Of a DNA stretch of 34,161 bases, positions 1 to 6,809 are shown in pieces. Source of the stretch: an uncultured Clostridium sp. (GTDB taxonomy: Bacteria > Bacillota > Clostridia > TANB77 > CAG-508); NCBI GenBank assembly GCA_947368535.1, contig CANBHY010000013.1, positions 1-34,161 on the forward strand. The letters are read 5' to 3'. Position 1 is the stretch's first letter. Each line of letters begins with the position of its first letter. The notes under the pieces are model-generated. The model ran no database searches. It was not told where the DNA came from and saw only the letters and a list, made by a program, of their open reading frames with translations. Both the position numbers and the translations under genes were made by a program.

Positions 1-1
1 T

Positions 2-631
2 AATGACATAAGTGGCAAAAAAATGTGTAAAAATGCACTATGTAGTGAACTTGGACTTGACCAAAGCCTGCCTTTAGTGGTATTTATACAAAAAATGCTG
101 CCAGAACGAGGGCTTGACTTAGCACTTAATGCAGCAGAAGAGTTTGAAAAAAATAATATTAACTTAATTATCTTTGGACCAAACAGCAGTGATTACGGCC
201 ATAAAATCCAAGAAATAAAAGAAAAATATAATAAGAGAATTGATTCATTAACTAATATTAGTGATAATGTTAAATATGAATTGCTTCAAAGATTAGACGG
301 TATGAAGAATCATACAAAATTATGCCATGGAGATTATAATCCAAGTAATATAATAATTAAAGAAGATGGTTCTTATGCAATAATTGATTGGGCACATGTT
401 ACTCAAGGTAATGCTTCTGCAGATTGTGCTAAAACATATTTGATTTTCTGTATGGAAGGAAGAGAAGAATTTGCAACAAAATATTTAAATTTATTCTCAG
501 AAAAATCAGGAATAGCACTTCATACAATTCAAAGATGGTTACCAATTGTTGCTGCTGCTCAACTTGCAAAAGCTAAAGATGATGAAAAAGCATTTTTAGA
601 AAAGTGGATAGATATTATGGATTATGAATAA
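2..631 (+). CDS. Chimeric ORF: glycogen-synthase-like N-part joined to APH-type phosphotransferase C-part (5' end outside window)
   Basis: The frame is open at the left edge, so the ATG at 23 need not be the real start. The first 50 or so residues (ISGKK..., LGL, PLVVFIQKMLPERGLDL, LIIFGP) resemble the hinge and start of the C-terminal GT-B domain of bacterial glycogen synthase GlgA. The later part, from about residue 75 of the ATG-numbered protein, is the C-lobe of an aminoglycoside/choline-kinase-like phosphotransferase. It has the catalytic loop HGDYNPSN (H102-N109) and the metal-binding IIDW (D122). The phosphotransferase lacks its N-lobe and nucleotide loop, and the GlgA part lacks the rest of its catalytic domain, so neither activity is expected from this piece alone. 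The join lies somewhere in about 175-255. It could be a real recombination or deletion, or an assembly chimera. The APH assignment is firm; the GlgA assignment rests on motif resemblance. Confidence 0.6.
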   Translation, partial: NDISGKKMCKNALCSELGLDQSLPLVVFIQKMLPERGLDLALNAAEEFEKNNINLIIFGPNSSDYGHKIQEIKEKYNKRIDSLTNISDNVKYELLQRLDGMKNHTKLCHGDYNPSNIIIKEDGSYAIIDWAHVTQGNASADCAKTYLIFCMEGREEFATKYLNLFSEKSGIALHTIQRWLPIVAAAQLAKAKDDEKAFLEKWIDIMDYE

Positions 632-635
632 ATAA

Positions 636-664
636 TTGACTTAATTAACATAATTTGATATAAT
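636..664 (+). promoter_or_regulatory. Sigma-A promoter of the 39-aa Cys protein gene
   Basis: A TTGACT -35 box (636-641) and a TATAAT -10 box (659-664) are separated by exactly 17 nt. They lie just after the stop of the upstream frame and about 35 nt before the small gene's start codon. Confidence 0.75.
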
Positions 665-698
665 TTAATTGTAGTAAAAATTGAAGGAGGTCGCAAAT

Positions 699-818
699 AT
701 GGGAAGATATTGTGATAACTGTGATAATTGGAGCTCAGACGGAGACGGATGGGGAAAATGCAAGAAAAAAGGATATTCAACAACAAAAGGATCTGATTCT
801 TGTGGAGAATGGAAATAA
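699..818 (+). CDS. 39-residue four-cysteine mini-protein
   Basis: A short gene encoding 39 residues with four cysteines (C5, C8, C21, C35), the first two as CxxC (YCDNCDNW). It is rich in Asp, Gly, Trp and Lys, with no signal peptide or membrane segment. The spacing CxxC-x12-C-x13-C suggests a small zinc- or iron-binding knuckle, but this is inference; I do not recognise the family by name. The gene is well supported: an AAGGAGG ribosome site (684-690) lies at good distance from the ATG, a near-perfect sigma-A promoter precedes it, and a 13-bp terminator hairpin follows 10 nt after the stop. It is monocistronic. It is too short for many gene callers and could be missed. Confidence 0.8.
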   Translation: MGRYCDNCDNWSSDGDGWGKCKKKGYSTTKGSDSCGEWK

Positions 819-828
819 TTTAATATTA

Positions 829-867
829 AAAAACTGGTAGTATGAACTGCCAGTTTTTGTTTTTTTA
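829..867 (+). terminator. Intrinsic terminator after the 39-aa gene
   Basis: A 13-bp stem (829-841 with 846-858, one G-U pair) and an ATGA loop are followed by a run of T to 867. Confidence 0.9.
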
Positions 868-889
868 TTGCAAATATTGTAGAAAAATG

Positions 890-920
890 ATAACATATTC
901 ACGTAATATGTTATTTTTTT
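890..920 (+). terminator. Second hairpin with T-run upstream of aspartokinase (terminator or attenuator)
   Basis: A perfect 10-bp stem (890-899 with 905-914), loop CACGT, runs straight into seven T. It stands 82 nt before the aspartokinase start. It may back up the preceding terminator, or act as an attenuator if transcription of lysC begins upstream. No riboswitch core is recognisable in the short leader. Confidence 0.55.
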
Positions 921-1001
921 ATATAATATATTAGATTATTAGTAGCAATATTTAAATTTAAATTTTGCTCAGGAAGTATCTTATAAGAAGGTGCCAAGGT
1001 T

Positions 1002-2210
1002 ATGGGCATAATAGTACAAAAATTTGGAGGAAGTTCTGTCGCAACTACAGAAAAATTAAAAAAAGTTTGCAATCATATTATAAAGGAGTTTGAGAAGAAA
1101 AACGATGTAGCAGTCATAGTTTCGGCTCAAGGAAAAACAACAGATAGGTTAATAACAGAAGAAAAAGAAATTACAGTAAGCCCAAATAAAAGGGAACATG
1201 ACGTTCTTGTTTCTACAGGTGAACAAATTACCATTTCTAAACTAGCTATAATGCTGAGTGAAATGGGATATAAAGCTATTTCACTTGCTGGTTGGCAAAT
1301 TCCAATAATTACAGATGGAAATTTTGGAAATGCTAAAATTAAATCTATTAAAGCTGAAACAATTTTAGACTTATTTGATAAAGGCTATATTGTTATTATT
1401 GCAGGTTTTCAAGGTATTAATGAAAATGGAGAAATAACTACTTTAGGAAGAGGAGGCTCAGATACTACTGCTGTTGCAATTGCAGCAAGTTTACATGCTG
1501 ATAAATGTGATATTTATACAGATGTAGATGGGGTATTTACTACTGATCCTAGAATAGTTGAAGATGTAAAAAAACTTGATATGATTTCATATGATGAAAT
1601 GCTAGAGTTATCAAGTTTAGGAGCTAAAGTTTTACACAATAGATGTGTTGAAATAGGTAAAAAATTTGATATTCCTATTGTTGTTAAAGATACAGCAAAA
1701 GAAGAATCAGAAGGAACAATAGTTGAAAATAGCAAGTTTTTAGAAAATATGGAGATTTCTGGAATAGCTAAAGATGATAATATTTCTAGAGTTACCGTTA
1801 TGGGACTAGAAAATAAAATTGGAAAAACATATAAAGTATTTAATTTATTAGCAGAACATAAAATAAATGTAGATACTATTGTTCAATCTTTCGGAGAGAG
1901 TATAAATAAAAATTTATCCTTTACAATAAAAACTTCTGATGTTCCAGAAACTGTTAAGGTATTGGAAGACAATTTAGATTATATATCTGCAAAAGAAATA
2001 ATTTCTTTTGATAATTTGTCAAAGGTTTCTATAGTAGGTATTGGTATGACAAATAGAACTGGTATAGCATCTAAAATGTTTGAGGCTCTTTATGAACAAA
2101 ATATTAATATGCATTTAATTAGTACTTCTGAAATAAAAGTCACAGTTCTTGTTAATCAAAATGAGGCTGATAATGCTGTCAAAGCAATTCATGATAAATT
2201 TTTTAAATAG
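1002..2210 (+). CDS. lysC: Aspartate kinase (aspartokinase)
   Basis: Phosphorylates L-aspartate with ATP, the first step toward lysine, threonine, methionine and diaminopimelate (cell wall), in the cytoplasm. The 402-residue length is typical of a monofunctional aspartokinase. The kinase domain (1-240) shows the N-terminal KFGGSSV signature (7-13), GRGGSDTT (149-156) and YTDVDGVFTTDPR (172-184). Two ACT domains fill about 260-402, as in the feedback-regulated enzymes; the effector (lysine, threonine or both) cannot be told. The ATG at 1002 starts exactly at the family N-terminus, with AGAAGG 11 nt upstream. The gene stands alone between two terminators, so it is not in an operon with other pathway genes here. 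Confidence 0.95.
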   Translation: MGIIVQKFGGSSVATTEKLKKVCNHIIKEFEKKNDVAVIVSAQGKTTDRLITEEKEITVSPNKREHDVLVSTGEQITISKLAIMLSEMGYKAISLAGWQIPIITDGNFGNAKIKSIKAETILDLFDKGYIVIIAGFQGINENGEITTLGRGGSDTTAVAIAASLHADKCDIYTDVDGVFTTDPRIVEDVKKLDMISYDEMLELSSLGAKVLHNRCVEIGKKFDIPIVVKDTAKEESEGTIVENSKFLENMEISGIAKDDNISRVTVMGLENKIGKTYKVFNLLAEHKINVDTIVQSFGESINKNLSFTIKTSDVPETVKVLEDNLDYISAKEIISFDNLSKVSIVGIGMTNRTGIASKMFEALYEQNINMHLISTSEIKVTVLVNQNEADNAVKAIHDKFFK

Positions 2211-2222
2211 TATAATAAAAGA

Positions 2223-2254
2223 GAGTATCTAAAATAAAAATAGATACTCTTTTA
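2223..2254 (+). terminator. Terminator of lysC
   Basis: Stem GAGTATCTA (2223-2231) with TAGATACTC (2241-2249), followed by T-rich sequence, 12 nt after the aspartokinase stop. Confidence 0.8.
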
Positions 2255-2332
2255 TTAATTATATTAGTTCTAAATATATTATGAATTTCATATAATATAT
2301 AAAGACAGGTAGGGAAGTGGGGTGCTTTTATT

Positions 2333-2620
2333 TTGCAATTTGATGATTCTCAAACAGTTAATGTTATGCAAAATGTTATATTAGAAAACAGAAAGAAATT
2401 AACGCTTACAGGAATTAAAGATGTTCTTAGTTTTGATGACGAAATAATAGTATTAGAATCAGAATTAGGACTTCTTAATATAAAAGGAAGAGATTTAAAG
2501 GTAAATAAAATTTCAGTTGAGACTGGTGATGTTATTATAGAGGGGACAATTAGAATGTTTGAATATTCTGATAAAGACATAGCGCCAAAACAAAGTTTAG
2601 TAAGTAGGATTTTTAAATGA
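2333..2620 (+). CDS. yabP: Sporulation protein YabP
   Basis: A 95-residue protein of the YabP/YqfC family, a small beta-rich protein made in the mother cell and needed for normal spore formation in Bacillus. Family hallmarks visible are the N-terminal LENRKKLTLTGIKDVLSFDD, the central LxIKGRDL and the C-terminal EGTIRMFEYS. No membrane segment or signal peptide. Translation starts at TTG (2333); no in-frame ATG or GTG is suitable, and a G-rich AGGGAAGTGGGG ribosome site (2311-2322) precedes it. The stop overlaps the start of yabQ by four bases (ATGA), so the two are translationally coupled. The order yabP-yabQ-divIC matches that in Bacillus subtilis, which makes the assignment secure. Related YqfC proteins are the main alternative, but the neighbours favour YabP. 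Confidence 0.9.
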   Translation: MQFDDSQTVNVMQNVILENRKKLTLTGIKDVLSFDDEIIVLESELGLLNIKGRDLKVNKISVETGDVIIEGTIRMFEYSDKDIAPKQSLVSRIFK

Positions 2621-3069
2621 TCTCTAATGAATTTAATGTTTTTTTGGCTTTTGTCTTAATTGGTATTATTATCAGTTTTATTTTTGATTTCTTTCGAATT
2701 TTGAGATGTGTATATAAAACTCCTGATTTTATAACGATTTTAGAAGATGTTGCTTTTTGGCTAATTTCTGGTATAATATTGTTGTTAGGAATTTTTGTTC
2801 TAAATGATGGGAATATTAGAGCATATTTATTTTTAGGTTTGTTTTCAGGAATATGTGTATATATAGTTTTTATTAGTAAAAATATAATGAAAGCTGGAAC
2901 TAAAATTTTAAATCTGTTTAACAAAAATGTTTTTAATCCAATATATAGAGTGATTAATTCTATAATTCAAATATTTTTTAATATGATAAAACATCTAATT
3001 AAATTACTAAAAAAGATAAAAAACGACTTTTCCATAATAAAAAAATCAAAAAATGTGAAGGATTTATAA
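2617..3069 (+). CDS. yabQ: Spore cortex/sporulation membrane protein YabQ
   Basis: A 150-residue integral membrane protein of the YabQ family, needed for cortex formation in Bacillus spores. Hydrophobic segments lie at about residues 8-27, 46-62 and 68-88, after which the protein becomes a long Lys/Ile/Phe-rich amphipathic tail. The family-typical FDFFRILR motif follows the first segment. The ATG overlaps the stop of yabP. There is no ribosome site beyond what lies inside yabP, so expression is probably coupled. It acts in the mother-cell or outer forespore membrane (known of the family). The identity rests on length, topology and position between yabP and a divIC-like gene. Confidence 0.88.
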   Translation: MISNEFNVFLAFVLIGIIISFIFDFFRILRCVYKTPDFITILEDVAFWLISGIILLLGIFVLNDGNIRAYLFLGLFSGICVYIVFISKNIMKAGTKILNLFNKNVFNPIYRVINSIIQIFFNMIKHLIKLLKKIKNDFSIIKKSKNVKDL

Positions 3070-3136
3070 AAAATATGTAGAATATTATATATGTATATAT
3101 TTGTATATATTTTAGCAAATGTATTGGAGATTACAT

Positions 3137-3424
3137 ATGAAAAAATTTTTTAATATTAAAAACTTATATATAAAAGTATTAGTTATAATTTTTGTTATAT
3201 ATGTTGTTTCAGTATTAATTAATCAGCAATCAAAGCTAAATAATTATAAAGAAGCACAAGCATATTATCAACAAAAAATAGATGAAGCTCAGACATACCA
3301 AGAGTCTTTAAAAGCGCTTAAAGATAATATTAATTCGCCAGAATATATTGAAGAAGTAGCTAGAGAAAAACTTGATATGTATCTTCCAAATGAGCGAGTA
3401 TATGTAGATGTTGGAACAAAATAA
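3137..3424 (+). CDS. divIC: Septum formation initiator, DivIC/FtsB family
   Basis: A bitopic cell-division protein of 95 residues. It has a short Lys-rich cytoplasmic N-terminus, one membrane segment (about residues 8-27), then an extracytoplasmic coiled coil (about 30-65, with NQQSKLNNYKEAQAYYQQ) and the family's conserved tail ending in VAREKLDMYLPNERVYVDV. It is expected to work with FtsL and DivIB at the division septum. An ATG at 3119 would add six residues, but GGAGA (3126-3130) sits six nt before the ATG at 3137, so 3137 is chosen. The spacing of 67 nt from yabQ still fits the conserved yabP-yabQ-divIC cluster. Confidence 0.88.
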   Translation: MKKFFNIKNLYIKVLVIIFVIYVVSVLINQQSKLNNYKEAQAYYQQKIDEAQTYQESLKALKDNINSPEYIEEVAREKLDMYLPNERVYVDVGTK

Positions 3425-3465
3425 AGTAACTATGCTTATAAAAAGAATAGTTACTTTATTTTTAT
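3420..3465 (+). terminator. Terminator of the yabP-yabQ-divIC cluster
   Basis: A perfect 13-bp stem (3420-3432 with 3448-3460), whose left arm overlaps the divIC stop, is followed by TTTTATTTT. Confidence 0.9.
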
Positions 3466-3601
3466 TTTCTATAAATAAAATTATTAACTAATTTTATTTA
3501 GTTTCAAGTATGTTATTAGATTGAGATCTATTTAAATTTTATTCTTAAACAAATTCCAATTATAAATTAAAAATTAAATAAAAGATTATAGGGGGCTTTT
3601 T

Positions 3602-4912
3602 ATGAATTATGAAGATTTATCTTTATTAGAATTGAGAGAAATAGCAAAGGAGAGAGAAATAAAGAATGTTTCTAAATTGAAAAAACAAGAATTAATAGAA
3701 GTACTTACTAATTCTGAAATTGAAAAAGTGGAAGAGTCAAAAGAGATTAAAGCTCAACCTGGAAGAGAGCCAGATGGAAGTTATAAACCAAACAATGAAA
3801 ATGATCAAATTGCTGAAGGTATTTTAGAGGTAATGCCAGATGGATATGGATTTTTAAGAGGGGATAATTATTTATCAACTACTAAAGATATATATATTTC
3901 ACCAGTTCAAATTAGACGTTTTCATTTAGATACTGGAGATAGATTAGAAGGAGTTATGAGAAATCCAAAAGAAGGTGAAAAATTTCCTGCATTGATTTAT
4001 GTTGGAAAAGTTAATGGTGAACATCCAGAAAAAGCAATGAGAAGAGTTGGTTTTGATGATCTAACACCAATTTATCCCAATGAAAGATTAAAACTTGAAA
4101 ACAATACATCAGATTATACTATGAGAATAATGGACTTGCTTTCTCCAATAGGAAAGGGCCAAAGGGGAATGATAGTTGCACCTCCTAAAGCAGGAAAAAC
4201 AACTATTTTGAAGCAAATTGCTAATAGTATTACTAAAAATAATCCAGAAGTAGAACTTATTGTTCTTTTAATTGATGAAAGACCAGAAGAAGTTACAGAT
4301 ATGAAAAGATCAATCAAAGGAGATGTTATTTATTCTACCTTTGATGAATTGCCAGAACATCATATTAAAGTTGCAGAAATGGTTTTAGAAAGAGCTAAAA
4401 GATTAACAGAGCAAAAGAAAGATGTAGTTATATTACTAGATAGTATTACGAGATTAGCACGTGCATATAATTTAACAATACCTTCTTCTGGAAGAACATT
4501 ATCAGGAGGTTTTGATCCAGCAGCATTACATAAACCAAAAAGATTTTTTGGTGCAGCTAGAAATACAGAAAATGCAGGTAGCTTAACTATTTTAGCTACA
4601 GCTTTAATAGAAACTGGAAGTAGAATGGATGATGTTATTTTTGAAGAATTTAAGGGAACGGGTAATATGGAGGTTCATTTAGATAGAAACTTGTCTGAAA
4701 GACGTATATTCCCTGCCATAGATATAAATAAGTCAGGTACTAGAAGAGAGGACTTATTATTATCTAATGATGAATATTTATCAGTTATGGCACTAAGAAA
4801 ATCCATGTCTAGAATGAATAATATGGATATGGCTGAAAAAGTTATGTCATTAATAGCAAATACTAAAAATAATAATGAATTTATTCAAAAAATTGGTTCT
4901 ATATTGAAATAA
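3602..4912 (+). CDS. rho: Transcription termination factor Rho
   Basis: A hexameric RNA helicase that ends transcription at Rho-dependent sites. The 436-residue protein has an N-terminal helical Rho_N/SAP-like region (1-40, [15 protein letters not shown]) and a short polar linker. A cold-shock-like RNA-binding domain follows (about 72-140, [10 protein letters not shown]). The RecA-type ATPase has Walker [10 protein letters not shown] (193-201), Walker B VVILLD (275-280), [10 protein letters not shown], and the Q-loop region [22 protein letters not shown]. The linker is short, without the long Asn- or Arg-rich insertions of some Gram-positive Rho proteins. The start follows a GGGGG ribosome site. 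The HAD hydrolase gene begins 17 nt downstream, suggesting one transcript. Confidence 0.97.
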   Translation: MNYEDLSLLELREIAKEREIKNVSKLKKQELIEVLTNSEIEKVEESKEIKAQPGREPDGSYKPNNENDQIAEGILEVMPDGYGFLRGDNYLSTTKDIYISPVQIRRFHLDTGDRLEGVMRNPKEGEKFPALIYVGKVNGEHPEKAMRRVGFDDLTPIYPNERLKLENNTSDYTMRIMDLLSPIGKGQRGMIVAPPKAGKTTILKQIANSITKNNPEVELIVLLIDERPEEVTDMKRSIKGDVIYSTFDELPEHHIKVAEMVLERAKRLTEQKKDVVILLDSITRLARAYNLTIPSSGRTLSGGFDPAALHKPKRFFGAARNTENAGSLTILATALIETGSRMDDVIFEEFKGTGNMEVHLDRNLSERRIFPAIDINKSGTRREDLLLSNDEYLSVMALRKSMSRMNNMDMAEKVMSLIANTKNNNEFIQKIGSILK

Positions 4913-4929
4913 AGTTAAAGGAAAATAAA

Positions 4930-5655
4930 ATGGATAAACTAGATAAAGAAAAAATTAAAGGAATATTAATTGATTCTGGTTATGTACTCATCTACCCTAC
5001 TCAGGCGAACAATTGGTTTGTTTCTCCGAATATGACTAAAATACTTGAAATAACTGATAAAACTGATTTAGATAAAATTAAAAATGCTACTCAAAAGGCT
5101 CAATTTATACTAGATAAACACGCTTGGGTATTAGATGAACAAGATGAAATAGCTTGTTTTGATGACTATTATACATTTATTTTAAATGAATATAATCCAA
5201 ATTTAGATATTCCTAGTTTGGCTCATAAATTGGCTGTAGATTTAACTACAAACCCGCTTAAATACGCATTTTTTGAGGATTCTAAGCCTATTATTTCTGA
5301 ACTGAAGAAATCTTTTAAAATAGCTTTAGTCTCTGATGCTTGGCCATCCATGAGAATGATATATGATTATAATGATATGACTAAATATTTTGATTATATG
5401 GTTATATCAAGTGAATTGGGAATTTTAAAACCTAATCCTATCATGTATACTACTGCGCTAGAAAATTTGAATTTAAGACCAGAAGAATGTGTATTTTTAG
5501 ATGATAATATATCCAACTGTATTGGTGCTAAAAAAATAGGAATAACACCTATCTTAGTTTCTAGAAATCATGAAGATTACATTAGAAATTCTAAGCAGTA
5601 TAAAGACTATATTAATATAGAAAATTTACAACAATTGAGAGATTTATTTGTATAA
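4930..5655 (+). CDS. HAD-superfamily hydrolase, subfamily IA-like
   Basis: A 241-residue cytoplasmic phosphatase-like protein of the haloacid dehalogenase superfamily. Motif I is LIDSGYVL: the nucleophile D15 is present, but the usual second Asp (DxD) is Gly17, as in dehalogenase and epoxide-hydrolase-type members. Motif II is ALVSDAWPS (S135), motif III the Lys in LGILKPNP (K167), motif IV VFLDDN (D191, D192). A helical cap of about 100 residues lies between motifs I and II, as in subfamily IA/IC. The substrate is unknown. The unusual motif I suggests it may not be an ordinary phosphomonoesterase. It lies 17 nt after rho and ends at a strong terminator, so it is probably co-transcribed with rho. 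Confidence 0.8.
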   Translation: MDKLDKEKIKGILIDSGYVLIYPTQANNWFVSPNMTKILEITDKTDLDKIKNATQKAQFILDKHAWVLDEQDEIACFDDYYTFILNEYNPNLDIPSLAHKLAVDLTTNPLKYAFFEDSKPIISELKKSFKIALVSDAWPSMRMIYDYNDMTKYFDYMVISSELGILKPNPIMYTTALENLNLRPEECVFLDDNISNCIGAKKIGITPILVSRNHEDYIRNSKQYKDYINIENLQQLRDLFV

Positions 5656-5687
5656 TATTAATAAAATCAATATAAACTAGATGTATC

Positions 5688-5741
5688 AACGCCTACAAAA
5701 AACGACGCACGAAAATCGTTTTTAAGGCGTTTTTGTTTTTT
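5688..5741 (+). terminator. Long two-tier terminator after the rho-HAD unit
   Basis: Outer stem AACGCCT/AGGCGTT (5688-5694 with 5725-5731), inner stem AAAAACGA/TCGTTTTT (right arm 5716-5723), then TTTGTTTTTT. Confidence 0.85.
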
Positions 5742-5922
5742 ATTCAAGTAGTTTGTTGTCTAAATATTTGCAAAAGATGCTACTTTATAGGTTTTAATAA
5801 TTTCTTCTAAAAAATTATAGTATTATTTTTATAAAAAATGAAATTTGTATTTTAGATTTAAGGTAAAAAAGTATAATGAATTGAAAAATGAGAAAATTAG
5901 CTATATTGCTATATTTGTAGGG

Positions 5923-5989
5923 ATGTAACTATATTATTTTTCTATAAAAACGGCTAAAAAACGATTCTCACACGTCAATATTTTGGCTT
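5923..5989 (+). repeat. 67-nt imperfect direct repeat, copy 1
   Basis: Matches 6430-6496 over its whole length without gaps, at 57 of 67 positions by my hand alignment. Shared blocks include ATGTAACTATATTA, CGATTCTC and ATATTTTGGCTT. The sequences flanking the two copies are unrelated. Confidence 0.8.
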
Positions 5990-6333
5990 GATTTGGCATG
6001 TTTGATGGATTTAAAGAAATATCAACTTTTTGGATATAGATAAACAACAAGAACTCTTAAAATCGTTTTTTTAGAATTCAAAATATAATATAATGTAATT
6101 TATCATTTTAATATTTTAAAAATGAAAATGGCGAAAAAGAGAGTAGAGAAAACTAAAATTTTTTAGTAATAAACTAAAATTTATTATACAAGAAATGAAT
6201 ATGTGAAAATATAAAACTATAAAATAAATAATAAAAAGAAATAAAAATTTTAAGGAATAAATAAAAATGTTTTAAGTATTAGAGAAAGAAGAGGGATGGC
6301 TAATGAAAATTGACTTGGTTTTCCTGCATATAA

Positions 6334-6363
6334 CTTTGCACAAAATAAAAGTTTTGTGCAAAA
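6334..6363. repeat. Perfect 12-bp inverted repeat (hairpin)
   Basis: CTTTGCACAAAA (6334-6345) pairs with TTTTGTGCAAAG (6352-6363) around the loop TAAAAG. No T-run follows on either strand, so it is not an ordinary terminator. Confidence 0.7.
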
Positions 6364-6429
6364 GAGAGCATAATATCCAAGCTAGAGGCCTATAAGGTCT
6401 AAAGTCACTATTTAAGCATATTTTCAGAC

Positions 6430-6496
6430 ATGTAACTATATTACTTTTTTATAAAAATGGATTAAAACCGATTCTCGTGCGTCGATATTTTGGCTT
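6430..6496 (+). repeat. 67-nt imperfect direct repeat, copy 2
   Basis: Partner of 5923-5989, 507 nt downstream and in the same orientation. Most differences are transitions and they cluster in a CACACGTCA versus GTGCGTCG segment. Confidence 0.8.
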
Positions 6497-6708
6497 ATTT
6501 AAGAGCTTTATATAATATTAATATAACTTGTTTGGTTTTATATTTTTAAACGCTCATTTGTTCGCTTTTTGAAAAATATGTTTGAGATAGGAATAATTTA
6601 TAAAATTATAAAATCTAATTCTGAATTTGTATTTTTTATAAAATTTTATATTTTTTAAAATTTATAAAAATATTTTCAAAATTAGATTTTATTTTTTCTA
6701 AAAAAGTT

Positions 6709-6804
6709 AAAATGATTTTCTAAAAAATATTTTATTTAGAATTATTATTTTGAAATATATTCTTCCACCATACTCTACTGCAATTTGCTTTAGAAAATCA
6801 TTTT
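6709..6804. repeat. 16-bp perfect inverted repeat with 64-nt loop
   Basis: AAAATGATTTTCTAAA (6709-6724) and its exact reverse complement (6789-6804) bracket 64 nt directly downstream of the serine dehydratase stop. They could form the 3' end structure of that transcript. Confidence 0.65.
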
Positions 6805-6809
6805 TTTCA

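Larger units (their letters stand above)
5742..6809. other. Gene-free AT-rich region of about 1.07 kb with repeats
   Basis: No open frame longer than about 50 codons with a plausible ribosome site is visible on either strand. The stretch is very AT-rich with long A and T tracts. It holds two copies of a 67-nt repeat (5923-5989 and 6430-6496), a perfect 12-bp hairpin (6334-6363), a 12-bp inverted repeat (6609-6620 with 6680-6691) and a 16-bp inverted repeat (6709-6724 with 6789-6804). It may be decayed mobile DNA, a non-coding RNA locus, or both. Read on the - strand, roughly 6300-6440 stays open for some 50 codons but has no start signal. Confidence 0.6.

Noticed and set aside
860..1001. Lysine riboswitch or T-box leader upstream of aspartokinase
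   Set aside because: The leader after the preceding terminator is only about 80-140 nt and lacks the conserved cores of either; only a simple hairpin is present.
1514..1735. Open frame on the - strand inside the aspartokinase gene
   Set aside because: Antisense shadow of a well-supported gene; no ribosome site and no recognisable product.
5742..6809. CRISPR array or transposon in the gene-free stretch
   Set aside because: Only two repeat copies 507 nt apart, with no spacer periodicity and no cas or transposase frame; terminal inverted repeats with target duplications were not found.
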